DNA of 64,000 nt from Chlorobiaceae bacterium (GTDB taxonomy: Bacteria > Bacteroidota > Chlorobiia > Chlorobiales > Chlorobiaceae): the NCBI GenBank assembly GCA_013334865.1, contig JAAXWS010000011.1:1-64000 (forward strand), written 5' to 3'. Positions 1-7,873 of the stretch are shown here, one piece after another. A program made the position numbers and the translations under genes. Below the pieces are notes generated by a model. The model was not told where the DNA came from. It did no database searches and saw only the letters and a list, made by a program, of their open reading frames with translations. Position 1 is the stretch's first letter; every line of letters starts with the position of its first letter.

Positions 1-1
1 G

Positions 2-100
2 GTCTTCTACAACCGAAAAAGGCTCCATTCATCCTTGGGAAATCTTGCTCCAGCCGAGTATCTACGAAACTATTATCAACCGAAGGCTGTGGCTTCTTGA
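2..100 (+). CDS. IS3-family transposase, C-terminal end only (cut by window edge)
   Basis: The first 32 codons read in frame as the end of a DDE transposase: a stretch beginning FYNRKRLHSSLGNLAPAEY and then a stop at 98-100. This arginine-rich block after the last catalytic glutamate is characteristic of the OrfB/integrase-core end of IS3-type elements. The rest of the gene lies outside the window, so completeness cannot be judged. Downstream sequence up to about 127, ending in CA, could be the right terminal inverted repeat, but the left end is not available for comparison. Confidence 0.75.
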   Translation, partial: VFYNRKRLHSSLGNLAPAEYLRNYYQPKAVAS

Positions 101-166
101 TGCGTCCATTTTTCCCTTGCAACTCCACGGTCTCAATGTGAACCCCAAATCGGGCTTGATTTATTT

Positions 167-347
167 GAGCTAAGTAACCTATTGCGTGGGGTGCCAAAAC
201 CTCTATCCCCTTGTTCATGATTGACTTACAGGGAATTTATCCTCCCTTTAAACAACATCTTCTTTAATAGGGGCTAATTTGCCCCATAAACTGTTTTATA
301 AGAGTGGTTTAAGGGATAATAATCCCACACGAGACGTTACTTAGCTC
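167..347. repeat. 181-bp element bounded by a 12-bp inverted repeat (MITE-like)
   Basis: GAGCTAAGTAAC at 167-178 is the exact reverse complement of GTTACTTAGCTC at 336-347, and weaker matching continues inwards. The interior is AT-rich, has no ORF and holds a small hairpin (GGGGC 271-275 with GCCCC 282-286). The size and terminal inverted repeats suggest a miniature transposable element or a decayed insertion between the IS3 end and the Fic gene. No target-site duplication was identified, so the mobile origin is inferred. Confidence 0.4.
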
Positions 348-349
348 AT

Positions 350-402
350 TTATTTTAGGATATCGCATTATCTTAAAATAATAGGAACTGTTATTTTAAG
401 AT
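350..402 (+). promoter_or_regulatory. Three-copy operator-like repeat upstream of the Fic gene
   Basis: ATCTTAAAATAA at 370-381 and TTATTTTAAGAT at 391-402 form a perfect 12-bp inverted repeat with a 9-nt spacer. A third copy, TTATTTTAGGAT at 350-361, matches 11 of 12 bases and is in direct orientation to the second. The array ends 15 nt before the Fic start codon, so a bound protein would overlap the promoter or leader. The Fic protein carries its own C-terminal winged-helix domain, which makes self-regulation plausible; that is inference. Confidence 0.5.
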
Positions 403-417
403 GAAACGATAACAGCG

Positions 418-1590
418 ATGAAGCGCTCACTTCAGGGACACTACAAAACGGTCACCACGGCAGGAGAATCTGTTGCGGCATACGTTCCGAAACCGTTGCC
501 TCCGGCGCCACCGATTGATTGGACTCCCCGGCTCAGGGAAGCATTCGATCAGGCGCTGCTTGCGTTGGGCCGCCTCGACAGCGTATCGAGATTGCTTCCG
601 GACACCTCGCTATTCCTGTCCATGTACATCAGGAAAGAGGCCGTACTTTCCTCCATGATCGAAGGGACCCAGTCGTCCCTCTCCGACCTGCTGTTGTTCG
701 AGCTCGATCAGGAACCCGGCGTTCCTGCCGCCGATGTGCAGGAGGTCAGCAATTATGTCGAAGCCCTGAACTACGGCATTTCACGCATGAAGGGGGGCTT
801 CCCGATCTCGCTCCGGCTCTTCAGGGAGATCCATGCAATCCTCCTCTCGAAAGGTCGCGGCAGCAGTAAAATGCCCGGCCAGTTCCGCAAGAGCCAGAAC
901 TGGATAGGTGGAACGCGACCGGGCAATGCCGTCTTCGTACCGCCGCCTCCGGATGAGGTGGTCGCCTGCATGGGCAGCCTTGAACTTTTCCTGCACGACA
1001 GGCCGGAACCGACTCCTGCCCTTCTGAAAGCAGCACTGGCTCATGTCCAGTTTGAAACGATCCATCCCTTCCTCGACGGTAACGGGCGTCTCGGACGGCT
1101 CATGATCACCCTCCTGCTTTGCGAACACGGAGTCCTCAGTCAACCGCTCCTCTACCTGAGCCTCTACTTCAAGCAGCACAGGAGTACCTATTACGAGTTG
1201 CTCGATTGCGTCAGGCTCACGGGTGAGTGGGAAAGCTGGCTTGAATTCTTTGCAGATGCGGTCAGGGCAACCGCCACACAGGCGGTCGAAACCGCACGAC
1301 AGCTCGTCGATCTCGCCCGCATCGACAGGGAGAAGATCCGGGAACTCGGGAGGTCTGCCCCCTCGACACTCACGGTGCACCGCGCATTGATCGAGCACCC
1401 GATAGGCAAGCCTTCATCGATCAGCGCATCGACCGGCCTCAGCCAGGCCACCGTCAACAAGGCCCTCTGCAATCTTGAACTACTCGGCATCGCCCGGGAG
1501 CGCACCGAAAAAAAACGAAACCGAATCTACTCCTACACCCGGTACATCGAAATCCTGAACAAGGGCACGGAGTTGTCAGACATGCGTTGA
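418..1590 (+). CDS. Fic-domain protein with C-terminal winged helix
   Basis: A 390-residue Fic-family protein, predicted to transfer AMP (or another nucleotide-derived group) to protein hydroxyl groups. The Fic signature HPFLDGNGRLGR lies at residues 216-227, with the catalytic His first and the phosphate-binding GNGR loop intact. An N-terminal SSMIEG (residues 78-83) matches the inhibitory helix [S/T]xxxE[G/N] of self-inhibited class II Fic proteins, its Glu expected to block ATP until released. Residues about 325-375 look like a winged helix-turn-helix, a common Fic architecture. There is no adjacent antitoxin gene. The promoter carries an operator-like repeat and the gene sits next to an IS3 end, so horizontal acquisition is likely. 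The target is unknown. Confidence 0.9.
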   Translation: MKRSLQGHYKTVTTAGESVAAYVPKPLPPAPPIDWTPRLREAFDQALLALGRLDSVSRLLPDTSLFLSMYIRKEAVLSSMIEGTQSSLSDLLLFELDQEPGVPAADVQEVSNYVEALNYGISRMKGGFPISLRLFREIHAILLSKGRGSSKMPGQFRKSQNWIGGTRPGNAVFVPPPPDEVVACMGSLELFLHDRPEPTPALLKAALAHVQFETIHPFLDGNGRLGRLMITLLLCEHGVLSQPLLYLSLYFKQHRSTYYELLDCVRLTGEWESWLEFFADAVRATATQAVETARQLVDLARIDREKIRELGRSAPSTLTVHRALIEHPIGKPSSISASTGLSQATVNKALCNLELLGIARERTEKKRNRIYSYTRYIEILNKGTELSDMR

Positions 1591-1605
1591 GAAACAATCA
1601 GGGAA

Positions 1606-1684
1606 AAGGGGACGACATTCATTTTTTACACTTGGCAACAGACCCGGCGGAAAGGAAATGTGAATGAAATGAATGCAGCCCCTT
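1606..1684. repeat. REP-like imperfect inverted repeat
   Basis: AAGGGGACGACATTCATTT (1606-1624) faces AAATGAATGCAGCCCCTT (1667-1684). The outer AAGGGG/CCCCTT and inner CATTCATTT/AAATGAATG pair perfectly around a short mismatched centre. This resembles the repetitive extragenic palindromes mobilised by RAYT (IS200-like Y1) transposases. No RAYT gene is present in the window. It also separates the end of the Fic gene from the convergent rlmD gene. Confidence 0.45.
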
Positions 1685-1695
1685 GACGCCCCGGC

Positions 1696-1737
1696 AATCG
1701 CTATCGGGTTCGGAACAGTGGGGGGGCGATAGCGATT
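1696..1737 (-). terminator. Hairpin downstream of rlmD, terminator candidate
   Basis: AATCGCTATCG (1696-1706) and CGATAGCGATT (1727-1737) form a perfect 11-bp stem just past the rlmD stop codon. There is no strong T-tract, so rho-independent termination is uncertain; it may be a dispersed repeat, because CGATTTCGATT-type sequence recurs near 32024. Confidence 0.35.
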
Positions 1738-1762
1738 TCGATTTGGACAGGATGGAACTACA

Positions 1763-3190
1763 TCACACTCGTTCGAAGCAGGCGACGGTTTCGATGTGGC
1801 TGGTCTGGGGGAACATGTCGACCGGCTGGATCATGGCGAGGCGGTAGCCTTTGGCGGCGATCTCCTTGCCATCACGGGCGAGGTTCGACGGGTTGCAGCT
1901 GACGTAGACGATGCGCTCGGGCTGGAGCTTGAGCATGGTCTCCAGCGCCTTGGGGTGCATGCCGGCGCGGGGCGGGTCGGTGACGATCACCCTGGGGGCT
2001 GCGTAGGGTTCGAGCTTCGCCTGCATCTGGTGGAAATCCTTCAGGTCGGCCTGGAAGAAGACGGCGTTGCCGATACCGTTGCGCTCGGCATTCATCCGGG
2101 CATCCTGGATGGCGCTCTCGACAACCTCGATGCCGATCGCCTGGCGGCAGTGGCGGGCGAGGTAGAGGGTGATGGTGCCGGTGCCGCAGTAGAGGTCGTA
2201 GACGGTGTCCTCCGGGCGCAGCCTGGCCTCGGCGAGGATCTGGTCGTACAGCGCTTCGGCCTGGCGGGTGTTGGTCTGGAAGAAGGAGTTGGCCGATATC
2301 CTGAAGTCGAGCCCGCCGAGCCGCTCGGTGACGAACCCCTCTCCGGACACGAGGTACTCCTGCTCGCCGGTGGCGACGGTGTTGCGGCGGCTGGTGACGT
2401 TGTTGACGACGGTCATCGCCTGGCCGGGGAGGGCGGCTTCGAGGCGCTCCCGCAGGGCCTGCATGACCGTTTTTTCATACCATGAGGTGACGATGTTGAC
2501 CATGAGCTGGTCGTGCCTCTCGCTGTATCGGAGCATGACGTTTCGCAGGTACCCTTCGTGCGCCTTGGCGGCGTAGGGGGCGAGCCCCTTTTCGAGGGCG
2601 AAGTCGCGCACCGTCGTGAGCACGGTGTTCATGCAGGCCTTGGCGAGGTAGCAGGTGTCGAGGTCGAGCACCTTCTCGAAATTGCCGGGAGCGTGGAAGC
2701 CGAGGGCGAAGGTTTTCGGCTTGCCGAGCTCCTCCTGCGCCATCTCCTCGGGCATGAGGTAGCGGGTGCTGGAGCAGGAGAACTCGACCTTGTTGCGGTA
2801 GTGGAACTGCTCGGGTGCAGGAAGCACCGGCAAAACCTCCGGGTTCTCGAATCCGCCGATGTGCACGAGGTCGTCGGCGACCTTCTTCTGCTTGTAGCGG
2901 AGCTGGGCCTCGTAGCCGACATGCATCCACTTGCAGCCACCACAAACGCCGAAGACCGGGCAGACGGGGGCGACGCGGTCGGCAGAGGGCTCGAGCACGT
3001 CGAGGCACACCGCTTCGAGGTAGCGCTGCTTGGCCTTGGTGACCCTGGCCGAAACGCGGTCGCCTACGGCAAGCGTCCCCTTGACCATAACCCCCATGCC
3101 GCTTTCGGTCCGGCCGAAACACTGGTCCTTGTCCGCGGGGTCGATGATGGTGAATTCGATGATATCGCCTTTCCTGTACTGGTGTTCCAC
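1763..3190 (-). CDS. rlmD: 23S rRNA (uracil-5-)-methyltransferase RlmD/TrmA family
   Basis: A 475-residue SAM-dependent RNA m5U methyltransferase, most like RlmD, which methylates U1939 of 23S rRNA. A TRAM-type RNA-binding domain occupies about residues 1-65. A cysteine cluster for a [4Fe-4S] centre follows (C77, C83, C86, and a further Cys near 160). The catalytic domain has the SAM-binding block VYDLYCGTGTITL, the DPPRAG motif, and the nucleophile in VSCNPSNLARD at about C432. It is the last gene of a colinear minus-strand run and starts 41 nt after the ROK kinase gene. TrmA/RlmC/RlmD paralogues differ in substrate; the Fe-S cysteines favour the RlmD type, but the exact uridine is inferred. 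Confidence 0.88.
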   Translation of the reverse strand: MEHQYRKGDIIEFTIIDPADKDQCFGRTESGMGVMVKGTLAVGDRVSARVTKAKQRYLEAVCLDVLEPSADRVAPVCPVFGVCGGCKWMHVGYEAQLRYKQKKVADDLVHIGGFENPEVLPVLPAPEQFHYRNKVEFSCSSTRYLMPEEMAQEELGKPKTFALGFHAPGNFEKVLDLDTCYLAKACMNTVLTTVRDFALEKGLAPYAAKAHEGYLRNVMLRYSERHDQLMVNIVTSWYEKTVMQALRERLEAALPGQAMTVVNNVTSRRNTVATGEQEYLVSGEGFVTERLGGLDFRISANSFFQTNTRQAEALYDQILAEARLRPEDTVYDLYCGTGTITLYLARHCRQAIGIEVVESAIQDARMNAERNGIGNAVFFQADLKDFHQMQAKLEPYAAPRVIVTDPPRAGMHPKALETMLKLQPERIVYVSCNPSNLARDGKEIAAKGYRLAMIQPVDMFPQTSHIETVACFERV

Positions 3191-3231
3191 GGTCTCTTGA
3201 TCGGTTGGTGCTGAAAAATGGCCGGCCGCCC

Positions 3232-4152
3232 TCAGGCGCCGGAGTCAGGATTGTTAAGGAGCGCCGCCCCGAAGACGCCGGCGCTGTCGCCGAGCGACGG
3301 CGGCAGCACGGGAATGTCGAGGGAGCGGTTGAAGAGATGGGCCTCGATGGCCTTGCGGGCCGCCGGGGTGTAGAGGTGCCGGATGTTGCCGACGCCGCCC
3401 CCGATGATGACGAGGTCCGGGTCGAGGATGTTGACCACGGCGGCCAGCGCCCTGCCGAACGAGGTGACGAGGCGGTCGATGGTCCGCCTGGCCGCAACAT
3501 CCCGGCCCGATGCGGCCGAGATCTCACGGAGGGGCAGGCGCCTCCCGCTGATCGATGCGTAGAAGGCCTCCAGGGCCGGGCCGGAGATCACCGTCTCGAC
3601 GCAGCCGCTGCGGCCGCAGTAGCATGGGGCCATCTCCCCGGGCAGAGGATTGTGGCCCCACTCGCCGGCGATGCCGTGCGCGCCGCGGTGGATCCGGCCG
3701 TCGAAAACGATGCCGCCGCCGACGCCGGTGCCGAGGATGATGCCGAAAGCTGTCCGACCGGGATGCCGCATCTCGTCCCGACCGGCCCCGAGCATCGCTT
3801 CGGCGAGCGCGAAGCAGTTGGCGTCGTTCTCGATCGCCAACTTCATGCCGAGCACCTCCTCGAGGTCCTTCTTCAGCGGCATGCCGTTCAGGCAGACGGT
3901 GTTGGAGTTCTTGACCACCCCGTCGGCCCCCTCGGTGCGGCCGGGGGTGCCGATGCCGATGGACTCCGGGCGGGGGATGCCGCTCTTTTCGGACATCGAT
4001 TCGACGAGGCCGCCGATCTGCATGAGGATGTGGCCGTACCCCCGCTCCTGCCGGGTATCGACACGCTGCCTGACGAGCGGCTGCATCGAATCGTCGAGGA
4101 TGACACCCTCGATCTTCGTGCCGCCGAGGTCGATGCCCCACCGCCGGTTCAT
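3232..4152 (-). CDS. ROK-family sugar kinase (glucokinase/fructokinase-like)
   Basis: A ROK (repressor, ORF, kinase) protein of 306 residues without the DNA-binding domain of ROK repressors, so probably an ATP-dependent hexose kinase. It opens with the phosphate-1 motif GIDLGGTKIEGVI. It has the sugar-binding block GRIHRGAHGIAGEWGHNPL and the ROK zinc motif CYCGRSGCVE. The ATG at 4150-4152 shares an ATGA with the stop of the upstream phosphatase gene and has a GGGGG ribosome-binding stretch 8 nt upstream; a GTG two codons earlier (4158) is too close to that site. Substrate specificity (glucose, fructose or N-acetyl sugar) cannot be read from the sequence. Confidence 0.85.
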   Translation of the reverse strand: MNRRWGIDLGGTKIEGVILDDSMQPLVRQRVDTRQERGYGHILMQIGGLVESMSEKSGIPRPESIGIGTPGRTEGADGVVKNSNTVCLNGMPLKKDLEEVLGMKLAIENDANCFALAEAMLGAGRDEMRHPGRTAFGIILGTGVGGGIVFDGRIHRGAHGIAGEWGHNPLPGEMAPCYCGRSGCVETVISGPALEAFYASISGRRLPLREISAASGRDVAARRTIDRLVTSFGRALAAVVNILDPDLVIIGGGVGNIRHLYTPAARKAIEAHLFNRSLDIPVLPPSLGDSAGVFGAALLNNPDSGA

Positions 4153-4748
4153 GGCCACAGCCCCCGTTCACGCATGGCCGCGCCGTGCACGAAGCGCTTG
4201 ACGGTCCACGCCGCGACCGTATAGACCAGGGCGGCGCTCGTGATGCCGATGGCGATGCCGCCGAGCACATCGCCAGGATAGTGGACGCCGACGTAGATGC
4301 GCGAGAAGGCCACCAGAATACCGTAGGCTACCATCAGCAGGACATAGGCACGGTCGACCGTAGCCCCGGCCCGGAAGAAGATCCAGACGGTCGCGGCGAC
4401 GGCTGCGGCATTGGCGGCGTGGGAGGAGGCGAAGGACCAGGAGTGGCTCTGGTTGACCAGAAGTCGGACTCCTTCGAGGGCGAAACAGGGACGGACCCGG
4501 TGGAAAAGGGGCTTCATGATCCCGGAGGCGGTGAAGTCGGCGATGCCGACGGCGATCGCGGCAAGGAGAAGAACGACGAAGCCGTCCCTCCCCCTTCTCA
4601 CGACCATGAATGCCCCGGCAAGGAGCAGGAGGGGAAGCGACAGGCCCGCATTGGTCAGGAAGAGCATCAGGTCGTCGGCCGCCGGGTGGGCCAGATGCCC
4701 GTTCACCAGCCGGAAGAGCCAGATGTCAGCCTGCTCGATGGGGCCCAT
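4149..4748 (-). CDS. PAP2-family membrane phosphatase
   Basis: A 199-residue integral membrane acid phosphatase of the PAP2 superfamily. The three active-site motifs are visible: KPLFHRVRP (KxxxxxxRP), SSH in WSFASSHAANAA, and SRIYVGVHYPGDV (SRxxxxxHxxxD). Several hydrophobic segments surround them. The size and layout fit undecaprenyl-pyrophosphate phosphatases of the BcrC/YbjG type, which recycle the lipid carrier for cell-wall synthesis, but lipid phosphate phosphatases have the same motifs. It starts 11 nt after yidC and overlaps the ROK gene by 4 nt, so it is probably cotranscribed with the membrane-insertase genes. Confidence 0.82.
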   Translation of the reverse strand: MGPIEQADIWLFRLVNGHLAHPAADDLMLFLTNAGLSLPLLLLAGAFMVVRRGRDGFVVLLLAAIAVGIADFTASGIMKPLFHRVRPCFALEGVRLLVNQSHSWSFASSHAANAAAVAATVWIFFRAGATVDRAYVLLMVAYGILVAFSRIYVGVHYPGDVLGGIAIGITSAALVYTVAAWTVKRFVHGAAMRERGLWP

Positions 4749-4759
4749 AACTCAAGCGG

Positions 4760-6511
4760 TTACTTCCGCCCCCCCTTCCCGGACTTCTGCGGCGCCTTGA
4801 CGGCTGACGCCGCCTTGAGCGTCGCGGCCGACGGAGTGGTGGTGGCGTTGATGTAGTACTGCTGCGCGACGCTGAAGATATTGAACATCAGGTAGTAGAG
4901 CCCGAGGCCCGCCGGCATGTTGTTGAAGAACAGGAGCATCATGGCGGGGAACATCCAAAGCATGACCTTCATCTGCTCGTTGCTCTGCGTGGATGGGGTG
5001 ATCTTCTGCTGCAGGTAGACGGTTACGGCCATCAGGATCGGGAAGACCGCGATGTGGTCTCCGTACATCGGGATCGCAAAGCCGAAGTCGAGGATCGAGT
5101 CGGGCACCGAAAGGTCCTTCGCCCAGAGGAAGCCGTGCTGGCGGAGCTGGATCGAGGAGCGGAACACGTAGAACATCGCGAAGAGCAGCGGCATCTGCAG
5201 AAGCGTCGGCAGGCAGCCTCCGAGCGGGTTCACGCCGGCATCCTTGTAGATGCGCCCCAGCTCGCTCTGGAGCTTGGCCGGGTTGTCCTTGTACTTGTCC
5301 TGCACCTCCTTCATGAGCGGCTGCAGCTCGGCCATCTTCTTCATCGATTTGGTCGACGCCATCGACAGCGGATAGGTGACCGCCTTGATCAGGAAGGCAA
5401 AGATGATGATGATGAGGCCGTAGTTGCCGACATAGCGGTTCATCAGGTTGAAGATCGGCAGGATGATGTACTCGGCGAACGGCCTGGTGAGCCAGTCCCA
5501 GCCGAAGTCCATGATCTTCTCGAGCCCGACGTTCAGCGACCTGACCGTATTGTAGTCGAGCGGGCCGGCATAGATGCGGTAGTGGTCCTCGACCACATTG
5601 CTTCCGGCCGGAAGGTTCATCTTGAGCGCCGCGATGTAGTTCTCGAAGTCGCTGCCGGCGGCCTTCGAGCCGTTCAGGTAGATGCCGTCAGTCTCGCGCC
5701 CGGGGATGAGCGCGGCGACGAAATACTTGCTCCTGACGGCGGCCCACTGCGCCTTGCCGGACGCCTCTTCCTTGTAGAAGGGCTGCTTGGAATCCTTCGC
5801 GTCGAGCTTGACGATGCCGCCGCCGAGGTAGGCACTCGCCAGGGCGTTGTTCGCCTCGTCGACCTTGTCCTTCTCGGAATAGGCCATGCCGCCGTCCCAG
5901 GCGAGCTGGTACTGGTTGCCGGCGATGGTCGAGCCGAAGCCGGTGAGCTTGAGGTCGTAACCGACGGTGTAGCTGTCGCCGGTGAAGGTGTAGGTCACCT
6001 GCATGCTTCTCGAGGAATCGACATCGAGAATGAAGCTGAGCGTCGCCTTGTTCGCGCCGCTCACCGTCAGGGCGGAATCCGCCGAAAGACTCCTGAAATT
6101 AAGGTCGCGGGTATCGATCCGCTTGCCGTCGCTGGTCAGGAACAGCATCGACAGCGCACCCTTCTGGCGCGACTGGACAAGGTCGAACGGCTTGTGCGCC
6201 CCATCGAGGTGCTTCTTCATCACCAGGGATTTCAGGGTTGCCCCTTTCGTGGAGATGGTCGCCTTCATCAGGTCGTTTTCGACGGTCACGAGACGCTCCG
6301 GGCCGGTGGAGGCAGAAGCGAAAGAGCCGAGGCTGTCAGCCTTCGTTGCCGTCGGCGCGGAGGACCGGGCAGCAGCCTGCTGCGTTGCGACGAGCTCCCT
6401 GCGGGCTGCCGCCTGTTCGAGGCCAGCCTTCTGCTGCGGCTTCATGAACTGCAGCCAGACCATCATGATCACAGCGATCAGGGCAAACCCTATCACCGAA
6501 TTTCTATCCAT
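4760..6511 (-). CDS. yidC: Membrane protein insertase YidC
   Basis: A 583-residue YidC/Oxa1/Alb3 insertase, which inserts and folds inner-membrane proteins alone or with SecYEG. It has an N-terminal transmembrane helix (residues about 5-22), a large periplasmic beta-sandwich region (about 70-340) as in Gram-negative YidC, and the conserved C-terminal five-helix core (about 345-560, including [18 protein letters not shown] and the glycine/proline-rich [17 protein letters not shown]). The C-terminal tail is basic, suited to ribosome contact. It sits 5 nt after yidD in the usual rpmH-rnpA-yidD-yidC order. In phototrophs this family also serves insertion of photosynthetic membrane proteins, which is inference here. 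Confidence 0.97.
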   Translation of the reverse strand: MDRNSVIGFALIAVIMMVWLQFMKPQQKAGLEQAAARRELVATQQAAARSSAPTATKADSLGSFASASTGPERLVTVENDLMKATISTKGATLKSLVMKKHLDGAHKPFDLVQSRQKGALSMLFLTSDGKRIDTRDLNFRSLSADSALTVSGANKATLSFILDVDSSRSMQVTYTFTGDSYTVGYDLKLTGFGSTIAGNQYQLAWDGGMAYSEKDKVDEANNALASAYLGGGIVKLDAKDSKQPFYKEEASGKAQWAAVRSKYFVAALIPGRETDGIYLNGSKAAGSDFENYIAALKMNLPAGSNVVEDHYRIYAGPLDYNTVRSLNVGLEKIMDFGWDWLTRPFAEYIILPIFNLMNRYVGNYGLIIIIFAFLIKAVTYPLSMASTKSMKKMAELQPLMKEVQDKYKDNPAKLQSELGRIYKDAGVNPLGGCLPTLLQMPLLFAMFYVFRSSIQLRQHGFLWAKDLSVPDSILDFGFAIPMYGDHIAVFPILMAVTVYLQQKITPSTQSNEQMKVMLWMFPAMMLLFFNNMPAGLGLYYLMFNIFSVAQQYYINATTTPSAATLKAASAVKAPQKSGKGGRK

Positions 6512-6516
6512 TAGTG

Positions 6517-6789
6517 CTAATCTTTAGAATTACCTGCTGTTGAACTTTTAGCGGGAGGCACGGGGTCGTATCCCCCCCTGGAAAACGGATTGCACCTGAG
6601 CACCCGCCAGACGGTCAGCCACGATGCGTAAAAGAAATTGTGCGTTCCGTACGCCTGAAGCGCATAACTGGAACAGGTGGGTTGATACTTGCAGGATGGG
6701 CCGAGAAGCGGCGAGAGAAATGTCTGGTAAAACCTGATCAGAAGGATCGGAACCGCATTGAAGAATTTCCGGATCGAATTGCCGTTCAT
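6517..6789 (-). CDS. yidD: Membrane protein insertion efficiency factor YidD
   Basis: A 90-residue YidD protein (UPF0161). It has the family core [20 protein letters not shown], then [12 protein letters not shown], and the cysteine near [13 protein letters not shown]. YidD is a small membrane-peripheral protein that improves YidC-dependent insertion. The gene overlaps the end of rnpA by 4 nt (ATGA at 6786-6789) and is followed after 5 nt by yidC. Length and gene order are typical. Confidence 0.94.
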   Translation of the reverse strand: MNGNSIRKFFNAVPILLIRFYQTFLSPLLGPSCKYQPTCSSYALQAYGTHNFFYASWLTVWRVLRCNPFSRGGYDPVPPAKSSTAGNSKD

Positions 6790-7241
6790 AACGCATCTGT
6801 CGGGTATTCGGCGCCAGGCGCCTTGTTCATGCTCATCGTCATCCTCTCCTTGACGAACGCCTTCAGCAACCTGCCAACCTCTACCCTGAAATCCTGGAGA
6901 GAGGGGATTGCATCCCGTCTTCCCCGGTACATGAAGGCGACAAAGACAACCTCAGTGGCGCTGCTGGCCGGCAGGAGACGCTTTTCGAGTCGATAGGCCT
7001 CGCGCATCAGCCTTTTGATCCTGTTACGCTCAACGGCGACCGGCACATGCTTCTTGCCTACCGTAAAGAGAACCCTGACAGAAGCGCCCCTGCCGGCCTC
7101 CTGAGGCGCGACCGACGAGGTTATCATCATGAGTGCTCCGCCTTTCCGGCGGTTACCCGTCGCAAACAGGCGGGACAGGTTGGCGTTCCCGCGTGCTATT
7201 TCATGCCTGGGAAGGGCATTGATGCGCTTTCCTGTCAGCAT
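6786..7241 (-). CDS. rnpA: Ribonuclease P protein component
   Basis: A 151-residue RnpA, the protein subunit that supports RNase P RNA in 5' maturation of tRNAs. The signature [14 protein letters not shown] is present, preceded by the aromatic/hydrophobic strand [15 protein letters not shown]. The chain is longer than the usual 110-130 residues, with additions at both ends (the N-terminal first 20 residues and a C-terminal tail after LKAFVKERM). A later start within the first 30 codons is therefore possible. It lies between rpmH and yidD, as in most bacteria. Confidence 0.92.
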   Translation of the reverse strand: MLTGKRINALPRHEIARGNANLSRLFATGNRRKGGALMMITSSVAPQEAGRGASVRVLFTVGKKHVPVAVERNRIKRLMREAYRLEKRLLPASSATEVVFVAFMYRGRRDAIPSLQDFRVEVGRLLKAFVKERMTMSMNKAPGAEYPTDAL

Positions 7242-7279
7242 GCCGTCATGAAGATGCCATCATGTTGGCAATGCCGTCC

Positions 7280-7297
7280 GGGCAGCTTTCGCTGCCC
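7280..7297 (-). other. Small hairpin between rpmH and rnpA
   Basis: GGGCAGC (7280-7286), a four-base loop and GCTGCCC (7291-7297) form a compact 7-bp stem in the 75-nt gap between the rpmH stop and the rnpA start. There is no T-tract. A processing or attenuation role that lets rpmH be expressed above rnpA is plausible but not shown. Confidence 0.35.
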
Positions 7298-7316
7298 ATA
7301 CGGATCGCCGGGAGTT

Positions 7317-7466
7317 TTATCGCATTTCGCTGCTGACGCTCAGGGAGTGGCGCCCCTTGGCCCTTCTGGCAGACAGAACCTTCCTGCCGTTCTTGGTTGC
7401 CATGCGTGCCCTGAAACCGTGCTTGTTCCTTCTTTTCCTGTTGTGGGGCTGAAATGTCCTTTTCAT
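7317..7466 (-). CDS. rpmH: 50S ribosomal protein L34
   Basis: A 49-codon gene. The product starts [18 protein letters not shown] and continues through [10 protein letters not shown] and [11 protein letters not shown], which is the L34 signature. L34 is a small basic protein of the large ribosomal subunit. A purine-rich GAGGAG immediately precedes the ATG at 7466, with a second AGGAG about 9 nt further upstream. It is the first gene of the minus-strand run rpmH-rnpA-yidD-yidC and faces away from dnaA across the origin region. The C-terminus is a few residues longer than the roughly 44-residue enterobacterial protein. Confidence 0.95.
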   Translation of the reverse strand: MKRTFQPHNRKRRNKHGFRARMATKNGRKVLSARRAKGRHSLSVSSEMR

Positions 7467-7873
7467 CTCCTCAAGCTCCTCTCAAATGGGTTTATAAAAA
7501 TACAGGACATGCAATGTATCATTTTCCAAACTCAATAGCAAACAACGGGACGATCAAAAGACCGCGCCCCGCCCGCGCCCGCAAAAAGTTGTCAACAGTG
7601 TGGATAACTTGTTGATAAAAAAATTACCGACCACAGAAACCCCTTCCAACCCACGCTCCCCGCCCTATCCACACATGTTGACAACTTTTTGGATAATTTC
7701 CTATAAATCATTATTTAAAAACAAGATAATATGTTGAAAACTGCGCGCCGGCGACCAGCCTGATTCCCCGGCATTTTGCGCACCCGCATTGTTTTTTATC
7801 CACCGAAAACACTAACTTGTGAACAGCAAATGTTGATGAATAACCATCCCAACGCCTGTCACCCTCGTATCCA
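7467..7873. other. Origin region upstream of dnaA with a DnaA-box cluster
   Basis: This 407-nt gap between divergent rpmH and dnaA has no gene. It holds DnaA-box-like 9-mers: a perfect TTATCCACA on the minus strand (7599-7607), one-mismatch boxes at 7610-7618 (minus), 7665-7673 (plus, CTATCCACA), 7688-7696 (minus) and 7796-7804 (plus, TTATCCACC). The first two start 11 bp apart, about one helical turn. A/T-rich patches lie at about 7616-7625 and 7690-7735. It must also contain the dnaA and rpmH promoters. Together with the cluster after dnaA it is a good candidate for oriC. Confidence 0.7.

Noticed and set aside
7467-7873. Frame of 116 codons opposite the dnaA start (7711-8061)
   Set aside because: It overlaps both the origin region and the dnaA N-terminus, and is explained by dnaA codon structure.
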